Part shown: positions 32,017 to 43,669 of the stretch, in pieces
How positions within the stretch are numbered: the first letter of the stretch is position 1
Layout: each line of letters opens with the position of its first letter
Assembly: GCA_025617375.2 (NCBI GenBank)
Contig: JAMYGW020000005.1
Location: forward strand, 930,001-994,000
Origin: Acarospora socialis
Lineage: Eukaryota; Ascomycota; Lecanoromycetes; Acarosporales; Acarosporaceae
DNA length: 64,000 nt
Reading direction: 5' to 3'
The notes under the pieces: generated by a model
What the model was told of the DNA's origin: nothing
Database searches by the model: none
The model's input: only the letters and a program-made list of their open reading frames with translations
Program-made: the position numbers and the translations under genes

Positions 32017-33668
32017 ACTTAGCGAAGCGACCCCGATGGCAGGAACCAAAGACAGTCCTTCTCACAATCCCGTGGCGTAGCACAGCCGTGGTCATGCGCC
32101 CATTCATTCCCAGCGGCATCCCGTTAGCTGACCTCCAGGCTGTCTTAGTAATCAAGTCACGCGTGATCCCTCGTCGGCCGTTGTTTGGTTTCACGAGGCA
32201 AGCAATTGACATCTGACTGCATGATGTAGCGTCAGCGCTTTGATTCCGGTGTTACACAGGGACATTTAAACACTCGATCCAATCATGATAGGCACTTTGA
32301 GCGGCAGTGTGGGCTATAGATGCTGTATAGGGCCAAGTACCCTCATATGCAGATAGATCTTCAGATCCTCATCGGGGACTGATTAGTGAGATCATCAAGG
32401 TATGGTAGTCCCTGACCTGCCAGTGAGGTGGTTCCGTGTGACTTTGCTTGACGTCTTTGTCTGACCTTACATAACGTACTGACCTCTACAGCTGCTTATT
32501 AACACCTAGAGATACTAAGGTATGGTAGATGTCGTAAGATTTCGTCATTCCGTGGTGATGTCAAAACCGATTCTCCAGTAGATGAGGCATCCTCTGCTCT
32601 CTTCGCTCTCAAAAGGTTGAATTGACTCACTCTTCACCCTGTCTCATGGACCCTTTGTTTTGGAGTAGACAGTAAGGACTTCATGTACGTAAAATCCGTG
32701 GTAGCACGCATGCCTTCCCGGGAGCCACATGGCAAGGGTTTAACAACTGCCGCCAAAGACATTCGAATTCATGTGATCGCTCGTACCCTTATCGCAAAAG
32801 ATTGTCGTCCATCTCCGAAGAGATAAGGAAAGATAGAGGTAGAGGATGCTCGTATCATGAGCGAGTAACTCGGTCTACATGTAGAGTAACTAGACCCGTT
32901 TCCTGTACGAAGAACGAGGCGCGGCTAACTAACTTATGGATTGCGCTAGTCGATCTGGGGAACGGCCATCCACTAAACTTAAAGCAGCCAATACCTTCAA
33001 GTCCGACCGTGAGAGTGAGTACCTAGGTAGGTAACTGAACTGAGTAACTCGAGGTACCTTAGAGCGAACGCAGGGAAACCCCAAGATGTCCTCATCACCC
33101 CCCAACTCTACGCAATACTCGTCCCTATCTCTACTCCACCCTTCCCCCAACAAATAAATAAATCTTTCTTCTTGGTGTGTGTGCTTGTGCTTCTATTCCC
33201 CTATATGACTATTATTCTTGGTGATCGGAAACTTGCAGTGCCGCTCTCCTTTATCGATATCGCTTGATCTATGCCGACTCGAACCAGAGTCATACCTACA
33301 TCCATACAGCCGCCTAGGTCGTTCGTTGTCTCACACCTGACAGCCTTATCGATCAGCTTCCGGTAGTGCCACTCAATTCTGCCCGCCGCGCTCTTCACTC
33401 TCTTCGATCCCCTGCGTTAGGCACTTGACCTTCGAAGTCGCGCAGCCAACCAATCTCGATCCGCGGTGCCTTTCTATGCCAAGCGCGGCAGCTTGCAGCC
33501 TTTCGACAACACAACCACCCTCCACCTTGTACTTGTCCTCGACAACACTTCATGTGTAACTCGCTCACGTCAACACTTTATCCGCATCTGCAGTGGTGAT
33601 CTCTCGAGCATACCCTCGGCGGGAAAGCAGCTCAACACCGGCGAAGATTGGCAGCGTCACGGCCCAGC
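32017..33668. other. Intergenic region upstream of ATG1
   Basis: About 1.65 kb between SEC59 and ATG1, same orientation. The last 500 bp are pyrimidine-rich and probably a long 5' leader. A CCTAGGTAGGTAAC motif lies near 33020. No gene was seen. Confidence 0.5.
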
Positions 33669-36600
33669 ATGGCGGCACAACCGCCGCCTCCAGCTCCGAC
33701 GTCGAGGCGCCCTCGGGATTCAGGACAGGGGGACTTGACTATCGGAAACTTCAAGAGGATGGAGGAGATAGGGAGAGGGAGCTTTGCTACCGTTTACAAA
33801 GCTGTGCATGTGGTATGCAGCCGTCCGAACTCTCAAGCATGTCTTACATACTCCGTACATGACAGAATGCTGCTTCTCATGCTGCAGAGTTCTTTTCATC
33901 CATGAACGACTCCTACACCTTCCAGAAGACTTGCTGACAGTGGATGGCCTCCGCAGAAAACCGGCGCCTACGTAGCGGTCAAATCCGTCCACCTGCAGAA
34001 GCTTAACAAGAAGTTGAAGGACAACCTCTACTCCGAGATACATATCCTCAAAGACCTCCATCACCCACACATCGTCGCCCTCATCGACTGCCAGGAGTCT
34101 TCAGCGCATATCCACCTCGTCATGGAGTTCTGCCAGCTGGGTGATCTGTCATACTTTATCAAGAAGCGTGATACGTTAGGCAAGCATGCCTCGACTGCCG
34201 ATATGATCCGGAAGTATCCAAACCCGCAGGGTGGTGGCTTGAACGAGGTTATTGTCCGGCACTTCCTTAAGCAGCTGGCCAGCGCATTAGAATTCCTTAG
34301 AGAAAGAAACTTCATTCACCGCGACGTCAAACCTCAAAATCTCCTCCTCAATCCATCCCCGCTGTACTACGCAAGAACTCAGCCGGATAACATTCCTTAC
34401 AAGGTCAAGGAGAACTCGCTCATTCCCGTTGCTGGGGTAGAGTCATTGCCAATGTTGAAGATCGCCGACTTTGGTTTCGCACGATCACTGCCGTCAACAT
34501 CTCTTGCGGAGACCCTTTGTGGGTCTCCTCTCTACATGGCCCCGGAAATTTTGCGGTACGAGAAATACGACGCGAAAGCGGACCTATGGTCAGTGGGCAC
34601 TGTGCTGTATGAGATGATGACGGGGAGGCCTCCGTTTCGAGCCTCCAATCACGTCGAACTGCTACGTAAGATTGAGCGAGGCGATGACAAGATCAAATTC
34701 CCTGAAGAGACGCACCTGACGGATGACATGAAACGATTGATTAGGGGTTTGTTGAAGAGAGGTCCCGTAGAGAGGATGAGCTTTGCGGACTTTTTCGACA
34801 ACAGCGTGGTTAAGGACGATATTCCAGGACTGGTTGGGGAGGACCGGAAAAGCGATGTGCCTCAGTCACCCTCCGAGCCGGAGAAATCAAGACCAGATCT
34901 CCAAGGACGTAGCACTTCGCAAGATCCACGAGCGCTGGGTATCGATAGAGACAAGCGGGCACCCGGGCCGGGTGTGATGGAATCTCAGTCACCTCGAGAC
35001 AAGATTGTCAAAGAGGCACGAACTGGGCGCGCTGACGCCCCATCTCCTACTTCCCGAGAGCCCTCAGCAACGCCTTTGCGGCCAGCACCGGGCCAGCGTA
35101 AAATGAGTCAAGTATCCCACGCTTTTCCGGTAATTCAAGGACCAGGGCAACAAGCCAGGCGGCCAGCTATGATATCGCATGTGACTGCACCGGCACGGCA
35201 AGATCTTCACCATGAAAGACCGCCGGTTGTGGCAGCTGTTGCTATGGAACGACAGCGGAGTCGCAACACACCTTCACCGGGGTCTTCTCTTCTGAAGGAG
35301 CAAGCGCAGGAGCGTGAACGGTTACTGTCCAAACGGGAGGATAAGGCTATAAGAGATGAGCAAGAACGTGCTGCGCTAGAGGTTGCGTTCGAGCGAGACT
35401 ACGTCGTGGTGGAAAAGCGCGCCGTCGAAGTTAACGCCTTCGCAGACGAGATGGCTGCGAGTCCACGGTTACATGGCGACGTGCCGCAATTGCAAGCCCA
35501 TGGCGTTATGGTCCGTCGGGCCACCACGCAAGGGGCGCCAACCTCTACCTCTGGAGCACAGGTCACACCCACACGGGCTATGCAGATCGCGACTGGTAGA
35601 CCACGTCCCGATGCGCTTCATCATCGCCAGAGCTCTTACGAAAGACGATATGGGCCAAGTCCGGGCTCAGCGACTTCTGCGATCTCGAAAGCGCTGAACA
35701 TGGCAAGTGGAAGGCTGCTGAGTATGGGCATAGGCCTTTCACCTCCATTAGGAATGGGTCGTTTGGGCCCCTCTCCACCTGCTTATAGTCCATTTCCCGC
35801 CTATCCAACGAGTCAGGGTAGTCTGGTAATTGTCGGAGATCACACCAAGGCTGCGCCGCTTGATGAGGACACTCGGGCTGTTCAGATGATCGAGGAGTCT
35901 GCAACGAGGAGCGATGTTGTTTATGGATTCGCTGAAGTCAAGTACAAACAGCTCGTCCCTTTGGCTCCTTCGATGGATCGCGGCCTTGGACTCCGCCAAG
36001 CTGGAATACCAGAGAAGGAGGCGGCAGACGTTGACGAAGACGAAGGCCTCACGGCTGATGCTCTTGTGACACTCTCCGAAGAAGCACTCGTGCTGTACGT
36101 CAAGGCCCTTACGTTACTGGCTCGGTCTATGGATATCGCTGGCGCGTGGTGGACCAACAAGAATCGCGGCGAGATCATCGGCGAATCAACATCGCCTCGG
36201 TCGGAGTCACCGTCAGTAAACACCGTCGCTGTCGGCAACCGTGTGAATAATGTCGTGCAATGGGTTCGCAACCGATTCAACGAAGTTTTAGAAAAGGCGG
36301 AATTCGTTCGCCTTAAGCTCATCGAATCCCAGAAGCGGCTTCCTGAGGATCACCCTAGCCATCCGAGCAAGCACCCGTCGTCTTCGAGTTCCACCGGTGG
36401 TATGGGCACCTCGGGGGATAACGTCGTCGTTAGCTCCGGCATCACTGCCGAGAAACTCATGTATGACCGAGCTCTCGAAATGAGCCGATCAGCTGCGGTC
36501 AACGAACTAGTCGGCGAGGACCTTCCCGGTTGCGAGATTGCTTATGGGACGGCCATCCGAATGCTGGAAGCCGTCCTAGAGAGTGACGACGAACCCGTCA

Positions 36601-36913
36601 CACGAAAGGGGCCCGATAAAGAGAAGGAAAAGAAAGGACCCAAGTCTGACAGCGAAGCTGTGAATGGCGTGGAAGCCGAGGACAGGAAGGTCGTCGCTAA
36701 ACGTAAGTCACGGCAATCTTCGGTCGATAACATGAATAGCAAAACTAACATGCTACTATAGTCGTAGCGAGCATCCGCGGTCGTCACACCGCCCTCCGCA
36801 AGAAAATGGCTCTCATGGCCAAGCGCGTCGCTACCGCACAAGTTCCGTCACCGACCAAGCCCGCGTCGACCGTGAGCTCTACCCCCGCCATCGCCGGCAC
36901 ACCCCCCAAGTAG
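33669..36913 (+). CDS. ATG1: Autophagy-initiating serine/threonine kinase Atg1
   Basis: Three exons (33669-33812, 33957-36702, 36762-36913) give 1013 residues. Introns are 144 nt (GTATGC...CCGCAG, with an in-frame stop) and 59 nt (GTAAGT...ACTATAG). Seen: kinase domain from about residue 27 with the Gly loop [14 protein letters not shown], catalytic Lys57 in YVAVKSVHL (contributed by exon 2), HRDVKPQN with Asp171, DFG near 219-221 and APE near 243-245; then a long Ser/Pro-rich linker and a C-terminal helical region ([25 protein letters not shown]...), like the Atg13/membrane-contacting tMIT domain. Family knowledge: Atg1 with Atg13 starts autophagosome formation upon starvation. The last exon is needed for the natural C-terminus ([20 protein letters not shown]); reading through the intron ends the protein early. 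Confidence 0.93.
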
Positions 36914-37908
36914 TCCGCCCGTCTGTCCTGAACTTCTCGTAGCCTGCATCTCATATATCTCCCTCTTCGTTCTTTCTTACCTATCGTTATCATGCAATCA
37001 GCGACGTGCATGGCCGGAGCAATTGGGCGGGGCAGTCGAGATTGGCTAGGATGGTCATGGCCTTGGCGTTCTTCCTTCCTTTTCTTTCATTCTCTCTTTC
37101 AATCGGAATTTCCTCGAAACGTGGTCTGGTTTGGTCGGGTCTGTCTGGGTATGGGTCCGGGATAAGGGTACGATAAGGATCATGGCGTTTTTGATTTTCT
37201 TCAGATCCATATTGCCTCGCCTCCAGCGAGCGTGTTCGGCGTGGGGCGGGCGAAGTGCAAGTGCGATACCAGGCTATAGCAAGCATCTTGCACGCAGACG
37301 GACGGACGAATGCCTTGGAGTCAAGTGTCTATGGAGAGCTTCCAACCAGGTGCGTGCGTGGAATGGCGGCGAAAGGTTTGGGGATTTCGGGTAGCTGGCG
37401 TACTGCTGGCGTGGCGAGACGCGATACCACCGGTTCAGGCACTGTTTAGGACATATGGTCGTAACGTATTCCCCGACTTACGACGGGGGGTGGAGAATAT
37501 GGTTTAGCTGTCACGTTTACTCGAGTGGGCTCTAGCCTCGGGCGCTCGGATATAGATTGATCTATAAAGTTTGATAAGGTTCTGTAATCAGTTACGGTGC
37601 TTGTGTGAAGCACGAATGAATGGCCGTCGAGGCGACCTTGGAGTAGGACCGTTCATCTTAGTGTCAACGACAAATACATCCATATCCCTCAATCCCCATG
37701 GCGTCTATTCTACAACGGTCTCTTCCACCATCTACATATCCTCCCTAGCTCCACAAGACTATCTACCAGACACACCCACTTGCACCGTCCCTGTATATCC
37801 TATCTCCTATCCAGCAAATATACCCATCCGTCTCTGCCTATCCCTTTCCGCTTCCTCCCGTCCTCCCTCCCTCAATCGGATCCCCACCCACACCCACCCC
37901 ATCACCAC
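36914..37908. other. Convergent intergenic region, ATG1 and aminopeptidase
   Basis: About 1 kb between two 3' ends. Only short frames occur. It presumably contains both 3' UTRs. Confidence 0.5.
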
Positions 37909-40900
37909 TCACAACCTCCCCGCCTCCATGCCCTTTCCCTTCCCCTTCTCCAGATACCCCTCCCCGCTCAACCAGCCCTCGACATCCGCCCGATCGCGCC
38001 CCAACCAGCTCGCCTTGGCGCGAATCGAGTCCTTACTCTGTTCCAGCGCGCGGTCGAAGCCCTATTCCTCACGTCAGCCCACTCACATCACCAGAAGCAC
38101 AATCAGGAATGAACACGACCATGGCGGCAGAAGCGACAGCGACGTCACGCCACGCATATCTACAACACGCCACGCCACGCCACGCCACCGGCGCCCAAAC
38201 AAAGAAACAAACCCACCTTGGTACTCCTCCCGCTAAAAAACGCCTCCACATCCCTCAACTGGGCCTCGGTGGTAAAACTCGCGGTACAGATCTGCACGAC
38301 GGTACTCAGCATGGTGAGGCCGGGGGGCAATTTCTTTTCGAGCACGGCCCAGTTGTCCTTCATCCAAGCCCAGAGGGCGTCGATGCCGGCGGCGTGGGTG
38401 CGGAGGGCGGCGATGGGGAGGTAGAGGTCCTGGCCTTTGACGTCGTCGGAGAGCGGGAGGGCGAGGGTGCGCTGGATGAGCGCCGGGTCCGAGGCCCGGC
38501 CGAGGGAGCGCAAAGCCGTGTTGCGCTCGTCGGCGTCTCGCGCGGTGCGGTATTCGTGGAGGATGGCGTCGTACTGCGGTGGTTTAATAGGGTCAGTAGG
38601 TGAGAAAGGACGAGGGACGGGCGAGAAACCGAATAGGGGAGGGAAGGGAGATACCTCTGTTTTGCCGCCTTCTTGTAGGACGATGCCGTAGACGCTACCG
38701 CGGATGTTGGGGTGGATGGCCTTCTTGTTGCCGTTGCAAAAGTCTTTGAACATGCCGAAGGCGGCTTCGATGACTTTCTTGTCGCCGGCTAGGCCGGCAC
38801 TGCCGAATAGTAATGTCTTGAACTGTTGTTGGATGTGGTCTTCGCCGTCTGTGAAGGTCCAGCCTTTTGCGTGGGCTTTCTCGCTGACTAGGGCTCTTTG
38901 GAAGGCTTTGAGAGCGTCTTTGACCTGGAAGTATGTTAGTCGAAGAGGCGCAGTAATAAATTGTATGGGGGGAACACGGTGGGATAGATTTGGGAAAGAA
39001 CAGAGAGGTTGCAGAGGTATACACGCTCCGACAGATGGTCGAGTCAAGTCAGAGACGAGATCAGGACACGAGAATAAGGTTGCACAAGGTTGGCATTCAT
39101 TGCACAGAAAGTCTTGCACCTACCTCCTCGCTTTCAAAAACCCAAGCTCCCCTCACAGACGATAATCTGCTAAGGATCTCATCCCAAACGACAAACTCCT
39201 CCTCACCATCAAAGCTCTTGAGCAACGATAATATACCGGAGGTTTTCTGGTAACCGGAGGCGGCCAAGGCTCCAGCATCAGCAATCATGCCCGCTCGGTC
39301 TTCGACGGTAAGTAGACCCTTCTTGGCAGCCTGTCCCAACTTCTCGAGACGACTAGGGCTGTAAGACGTCCTGTAGATACCTGCCTGATCCGCGTTGAGT
39401 TTGAAGAAGTCAAGACTTGGCACCTTAAAGTCATCCTCCCGTGTGGAGAGGGTCAAGTCCTCGTTGACTCCGTCCTTCGTTCGAAGGCCGAGGAAGACAG
39501 GGAAAAGCGTCTTGTCTTCCTCAGGCTTGACATCAGCAGTACGAAGAAACCGATTCTGCTTCACATGGATGCTATTCGAGTTATCGTTCTCGGTAACCGT
39601 GACGACAGGGTAGCCGACGTTCTTCGTCCAGATGTCCATTATTTTCGAGACGTCTTTGCCGCTGGCATCACTCAGTGCAGCCCAAAGATCGCCGGTTTGT
39701 GTGTTGCCGTATGCGTGCTTTTTCAGATACCTTCGGATACCTTCCATGAACGTGTCTTCGCCGAGATACATGGAAATCATTCTCAGAACACAAGAACCTT
39801 TTGAGTAGGAAATCGCATCGAAGATCTGATTGATCTCATCCGCTCGTTTCACAGGCACCTCAATAGGGTGGCTGCTTCGGAGCGAATCAAGAGATAAAGC
39901 GCTCTGCAGATTATCGGTGACATAGCTCTGCCAGACCTTCCACTCTGGGTAGAAAGCGTTGCAAGAATACCACGACATCCAGGTTGCAAATCCTTCATTG
40001 AGCCATAAGCCGTCCCAGAAGTCCATGGTGACAAGATTGCCGAACCATTGGTGAGCCAACTCGTGTTGGACAACTTCAGCTATTCTTTGCTTCGTATTCG
40101 CCCCACTGGTTTTCTCGTCAAACAGTAGATCCACTACTCGGTAGGTGATCAAGCCCCAATTCTCCATGGCTCCGGCACTGAAGTCTGGGATGGCGACCAT
40201 GTCCATTTTCGGTAACGGAAACTTGCTGTCGAAGGTCTTCTCGTAAAAGCCCAGAGTTCTGGCTGCAAGCTCCAGCGAGAAACGACCGTGCTCAATATCC
40301 TTATCCGCCGTGGCAAAGACCCTGACTGGCACTCGGAAATTGTTCGTCTCGATGCACTTGAGGTCACCAACTATAAACGCCAGTAGATATGTAGACATGA
40401 GAGGTGTCTTGTTGAAAGTGACAGCCTTCTTCTTGCCACCGCTCATCTTAGAGTCGACCTCCTTCTCCGACGCAACATCCATGTTACTCAAACAAGTCAA
40501 GTGCTTTTCCGCAACAAGGGTAGTGGTGTACGTTGCCTTGAGCGCCGGCTCATCGAAACACGGGAAGGCTCTCCTGGCATCCGTCGGCTCCATTTGGCTC
40601 GTTGCGATATACTTCGTCTCACCATTGTCGCCTGTGTATGAAGATCTGTAGAACCCTGCCATCTTATCGTTGAGCTGGCCTGTGAATGCGAGAGTGAGTT
40701 GAGCCTTGGAACCGGTGGGTATGGTCTTGTTAAAGGATATCGTGGAAGTCTGAGTATCCTCATTGTAGCTGAGTTTCGGTGATGACGAAATCTCACTACC
40801 CCCTGCGGTGATCTTGGTACTATGAATCTCGAGCTCAAGGGTATTCAGAGATATGGAGTTCGTATCCTCTTTGACTTCAACACTATAGACGTTTAAGTAT

Positions 40901-41359
40901 TAGCCTTGGGGAGGAGGCAAGTTTGGAAGGAGGCGTAGTAGTGATATCCCTACATACATGTGGAACGCCGCAGGAATTTACATACTCTATAATCACCGTC
41001 CCTTCGAAGGTAAACTTCTCGAGATTGGGTTCCAAGGTCAGGTCGTAGTGAACAGGCTTCACGTTGGTGGGGAGAATCTCTCGACTGTTGGTCATGTCCA
41101 TGCTTCCGCTCATAACATCGGCATGCTGGTAGCACATCTTTCTTTGATATGAGCAGTATCTCACGGGTTGTCTCTGCAAGCTAGAGCGGTAGATGTTGTT
41201 CGATCGAAATCTGGGCTTCACCTGCGGTACAGAGCTGTGAAAGTACTTTGTGGGAGCTCCTCGAACTGCGGCTGGAGAGGGCAATAGACGGGAAGTGGTG
41301 GGCTTCAGCTTCAGACTGTTGATCGCAGGTAGGAGCGACTTGGCGCTGATGTACCGCAT
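37909..41359 (-). CDS. APE2: M1-family aminopeptidase, Ape2/Aap1 (puromycin-sensitive type)
   Basis: Five exons (41359-40986, 40882-39124, 38924-38655, 38573-38217, 38061-37909) with introns of 103, 199, 81 and 155 nt, all GT-AG, give 970 residues. Seen: GAMEN exopeptidase motif at 362-366, zinc site HELAHQW (His398, Glu399, His402) and the downstream Glu421 in WLNEGFATW, QMEPTDARRAFPCFDEP, and the ERAP1-like C-terminal helical domain ending in the exon with GFDRALEQSKDSIRAKASWL. The first 90 residues are basic and Ser-rich before NSREILPTNVKPVHYDL, like the presequence of yeast Ape2, so a mitochondrial or alternative-start form is possible (a second ATG precedes CYQHADV). Family role: removal of N-terminal residues from peptides. 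The 81-nt intron is stop-free and a multiple of three. Confidence 0.92.
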
Positions 41360-42073
41360 GAGCTGAAAATATTCAGATTTGAAGGCGGGGGAGCAGCAAT
41401 GTAGGCAGACGACCACTACGAGTCTCGTGCACTAAATCTGTACGATGCACTACCTTACCTCATGTAGGGATTCCATCAAGCTCCCGTCCTTGCCCGTTAG
41501 GACTAGCGCTGGTGTCGTGCCTTAATTCTTCCCGAGCCTGACGAGGATCTTCCGTTCTTGAAAATTATACAAGCAAGTTATATCAACCAGCATTGGCTCA
41601 AGCTTTGTCGTCGCCGTACTGCTGATCCTTCACCATAAGGTCTTTTCTTGCAAGAATACTCTTCGGCACGTTTGAGGCATCCATTAAAGCTTCTATCAGG
41701 AGGCAACTTGAGTGGATTGCCATAGAGTAGCCGGTACATCGACATGATGAAAAGGATTCGGTTCCGAGAACGTTACACTGCATGCTGGCTTGTGCTCTCA
41801 AAATGTAGTCAGTTAGCTTCTAGAAATGATATCTTATTCCTGTCCTCCTACCCTGCGGCTGAACGCTGACTACTCTGATTGTTGCAATGAAGGATGTGGT
41901 CTTTTTACTATATGAACTATCCTCGAGACGAGACCTCATAAATCGTGAGGCTCTTACATCTCTCAAGTTGCTGTACGAAGTGTGATGTCTTGCCATTTAA
42001 ACCTTCCATTCTATAGCTGCCACCGGTTCACACTCCGTTGAATCCAGCTACCATACCATTCCCGCCCGTAGGT
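41360..42073. other. Intergenic region upstream of the aminopeptidase
   Basis: About 700 bp, presumed promoter of APE2. No gene was seen; short frames only. A TACCTTACCT motif lies at 41451-41460. Confidence 0.5.
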
Positions 42074-42689
42074 CTACCTACAGCTTCCTTCTACTCGAGG
42101 CGACCATCTCTTCTTACAGACCTGACCTTGTAATTGTAACAATGGTATCAGCCGCGCGGCCGAAGGCCAGAAGACCAGCCATTGGTCTTGCCTCATTCTT
42201 CTGTTTCGCTTCAGGGATGACTGAGATTTAGGTCTTGGCTCTTTTGGTCCTACCTTTGTTCTGAGCATTTGAGCGAATGACTTAATGGGCGACTTACTTG
42301 GTGAACTTGAGTGTGAGCCTAGGCTTGGGGCGTCACCGTCCTCAGATATGGAGGTAGTGGAATCCGAGCGTTTGTGCGTAGACAGCATTTCAGATATCAG
42401 GTGGGTGGACCGAGCGGCACCTCTTTTCTTTCGCGTAGGGCTTCTTGGAGATGCATCTGCAGGATAGTTTCCAAGTCCCCAGAGCAATTCGGTGTGCATG
42501 GTTCGTTTGAGTCCATATTGAATGCAAGTCTAGCGAAGAACGGCGGGTGGTGCTGAGAGGTCCTTCCATGGTGGAGATGAAGATTCGAGGACTCACTGGA
42601 ACCAGTACCAGAGAAAGCTCGTCGTAGCTATAGATCCGATAGCGTGTTCCGTGCAAAGGTCCTAGACGGATCCACACCCTGCCGTCCAT
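42074..42689 (-). CDS. Possible multi-exon small gene, model unresolved
   Basis: Three protein-like pieces lie in different minus-strand frames. One starts at the ATG at 42689 (MDGRVWIRLGPL) and runs to YDELSLVLVP; a 44-nt segment bounded by GTGAGT and CTCTCAG would join it in frame to HHPPFFARLAFNMDSNEPC...LETILQMHLQEALRER. A third, in another frame, is Ser/Lys-rich (STHKRSDSTTSISEDGDAPS...SPSKSPIKSFAQML). I could not join all three with convincing splice sites, so this is either a small gene with an unusual structure, a decayed gene, or chance. No family is recognised. Confidence 0.3.
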
Positions 42690-43669
42690 CAGCCCCCACT
42701 ACCACCCTCCTCCAAAACAAAGCCAACACCATTCCCCTCCGTCTCTTCCTTAGTCTCGTTCCCTCCAATCTTCCGCCTCTTCCTCTTCCTCCCCCTCTCC
42801 CCCTTCCTCCCCCTTCCCTTTGCCTTCTCCCTCTTCACCCTCCCATGCCCCTCTCCACCTCTCACCCTCTCCCCATCCCTCCCCTCCTCCTTCTTCCTCA
42901 CCATCCCCCCCTCACCAACCCCCTCCCCCTCCCCTTCCACAAACACCAAATCCCCACTCCCCCCCAACACCCTCCGGACCTCCTCCTCCAACAACACCCC
43001 CACCGCCAACAACGCCGTCTCATCCATACTCCTCCAATCTCCCCCTCCCCATCTTCCCCTCCCTCCCAACCTATCCCCACCGTCCCCGTTTCCAAACACC
43101 CCCGCATAAAACCCACTCACATACCCATGCACCGCCCCCACCAACTCCGACGTCGGCAACCTCAACCTCTTTCCCCCATTCCCATCCCCCTCTCCCGGCC
43201 TCGCACCCAGCTCCCTCTCGTCCGCAAAATACCAATCCCCCTCCTCCCCATCCAGATACCGGACCGGCGCCCTCTTCCGCCGAAACAGCACCTCCTCCGG
43301 CGGCAGCGGCACGAGCGACGACGAGGCCGTGTCGCGGTGGCGCGAGGCGCGAGCGTTAGCGTAAGGGCCCAGGAAGCCGCTCGTTGTGATGCGGCCGGCG
43401 ACGGCGTCGTAGAGCGTTGCGGGGCGTTTGGGGCCGGGGTGTGAGGCGGAGGGGGGACGAAGGGGTTGGTGGATTGTCGGCGGTGGAGAGGGAGAGGGTG
43501 ATGCGGAAGGCGGGTGGGAGTTTGTTGTTAGTTGGGAGGGAAGGGAGGGGGAGGATGGGTGGTGGTGTGAGGCTGGTGAGTCTGCGGGTGGTGGGGGCGA
43601 GGCGGATGGAGAAATTGAGGAGGAGGGTGAGGGTGAGGGGGTGGAGGATAGGGAGTTGAAGCGAGACAT
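42689..43669 (-). CDS. Conserved-looking fungal protein of unknown function, basic C-terminus
   Basis: A 326-residue frame from an ATG (MSRFNSLSS). Seen: a Pro/Ser-rich N-terminal third, then an ordered core: KRPATLYDAVAGRITTSGFL, DTASSSLVPLPPEEVLFRRK, a short YFADERELG segment, LPTSELVGAVHGYVSGFYAG, and SMDETALLAVGVLLEEEVRRVLG. The tail is extremely rich in Gly, Glu, Lys and Arg (KRKRRKIGG), suggesting nuclear or nucleolar location. I believe the core motifs recur in other filamentous fungi but I know no assigned function. The strand is strongly purine-biased over the C-terminal half. The stop codon overlaps the ATG of the doubtful frame that follows (TGATG). Confidence 0.7.
   Translation of the reverse strand: MSRFNSLSSTPSPSPSSSISPSASPPPPADSPASHHHPSSPSLPSQLTTNSHPPSASPSPSPPPTIHQPLRPPSASHPGPKRPATLYDAVAGRITTSGFLGPYANARASRHRDTASSSLVPLPPEEVLFRRKRAPVRYLDGEEGDWYFADERELGARPGEGDGNGGKRLRLPTSELVGAVHGYVSGFYAGVFGNGDGGDRLGGRGRWGGGDWRSMDETALLAVGVLLEEEVRRVLGGSGDLVFVEGEGEGVGEGGMVRKKEEGRDGERVRGGEGHGRVKREKAKGRGRKGERGRKRKRRKIGGNETKEETEGNGVGFVLEEGGSGG

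Noticed and set aside
33466-33738. Frames in the 5' leader of ATG1
   Set aside because: Overlap the start of ATG1 in other frames and have no family resemblance.
37571-38236. + strand frame of about 220 codons over the aminopeptidase 3' end
   Set aside because: Antisense to the last aminopeptidase exon and its 3' UTR, low complexity, no motif.
42644-43444. Very Pro-rich + strand frame of 266 codons
   Set aside because: It is the antisense of the purine-rich coding strand of the 42689-43669 gene; its Pro/Leu content is a direct result of that bias.
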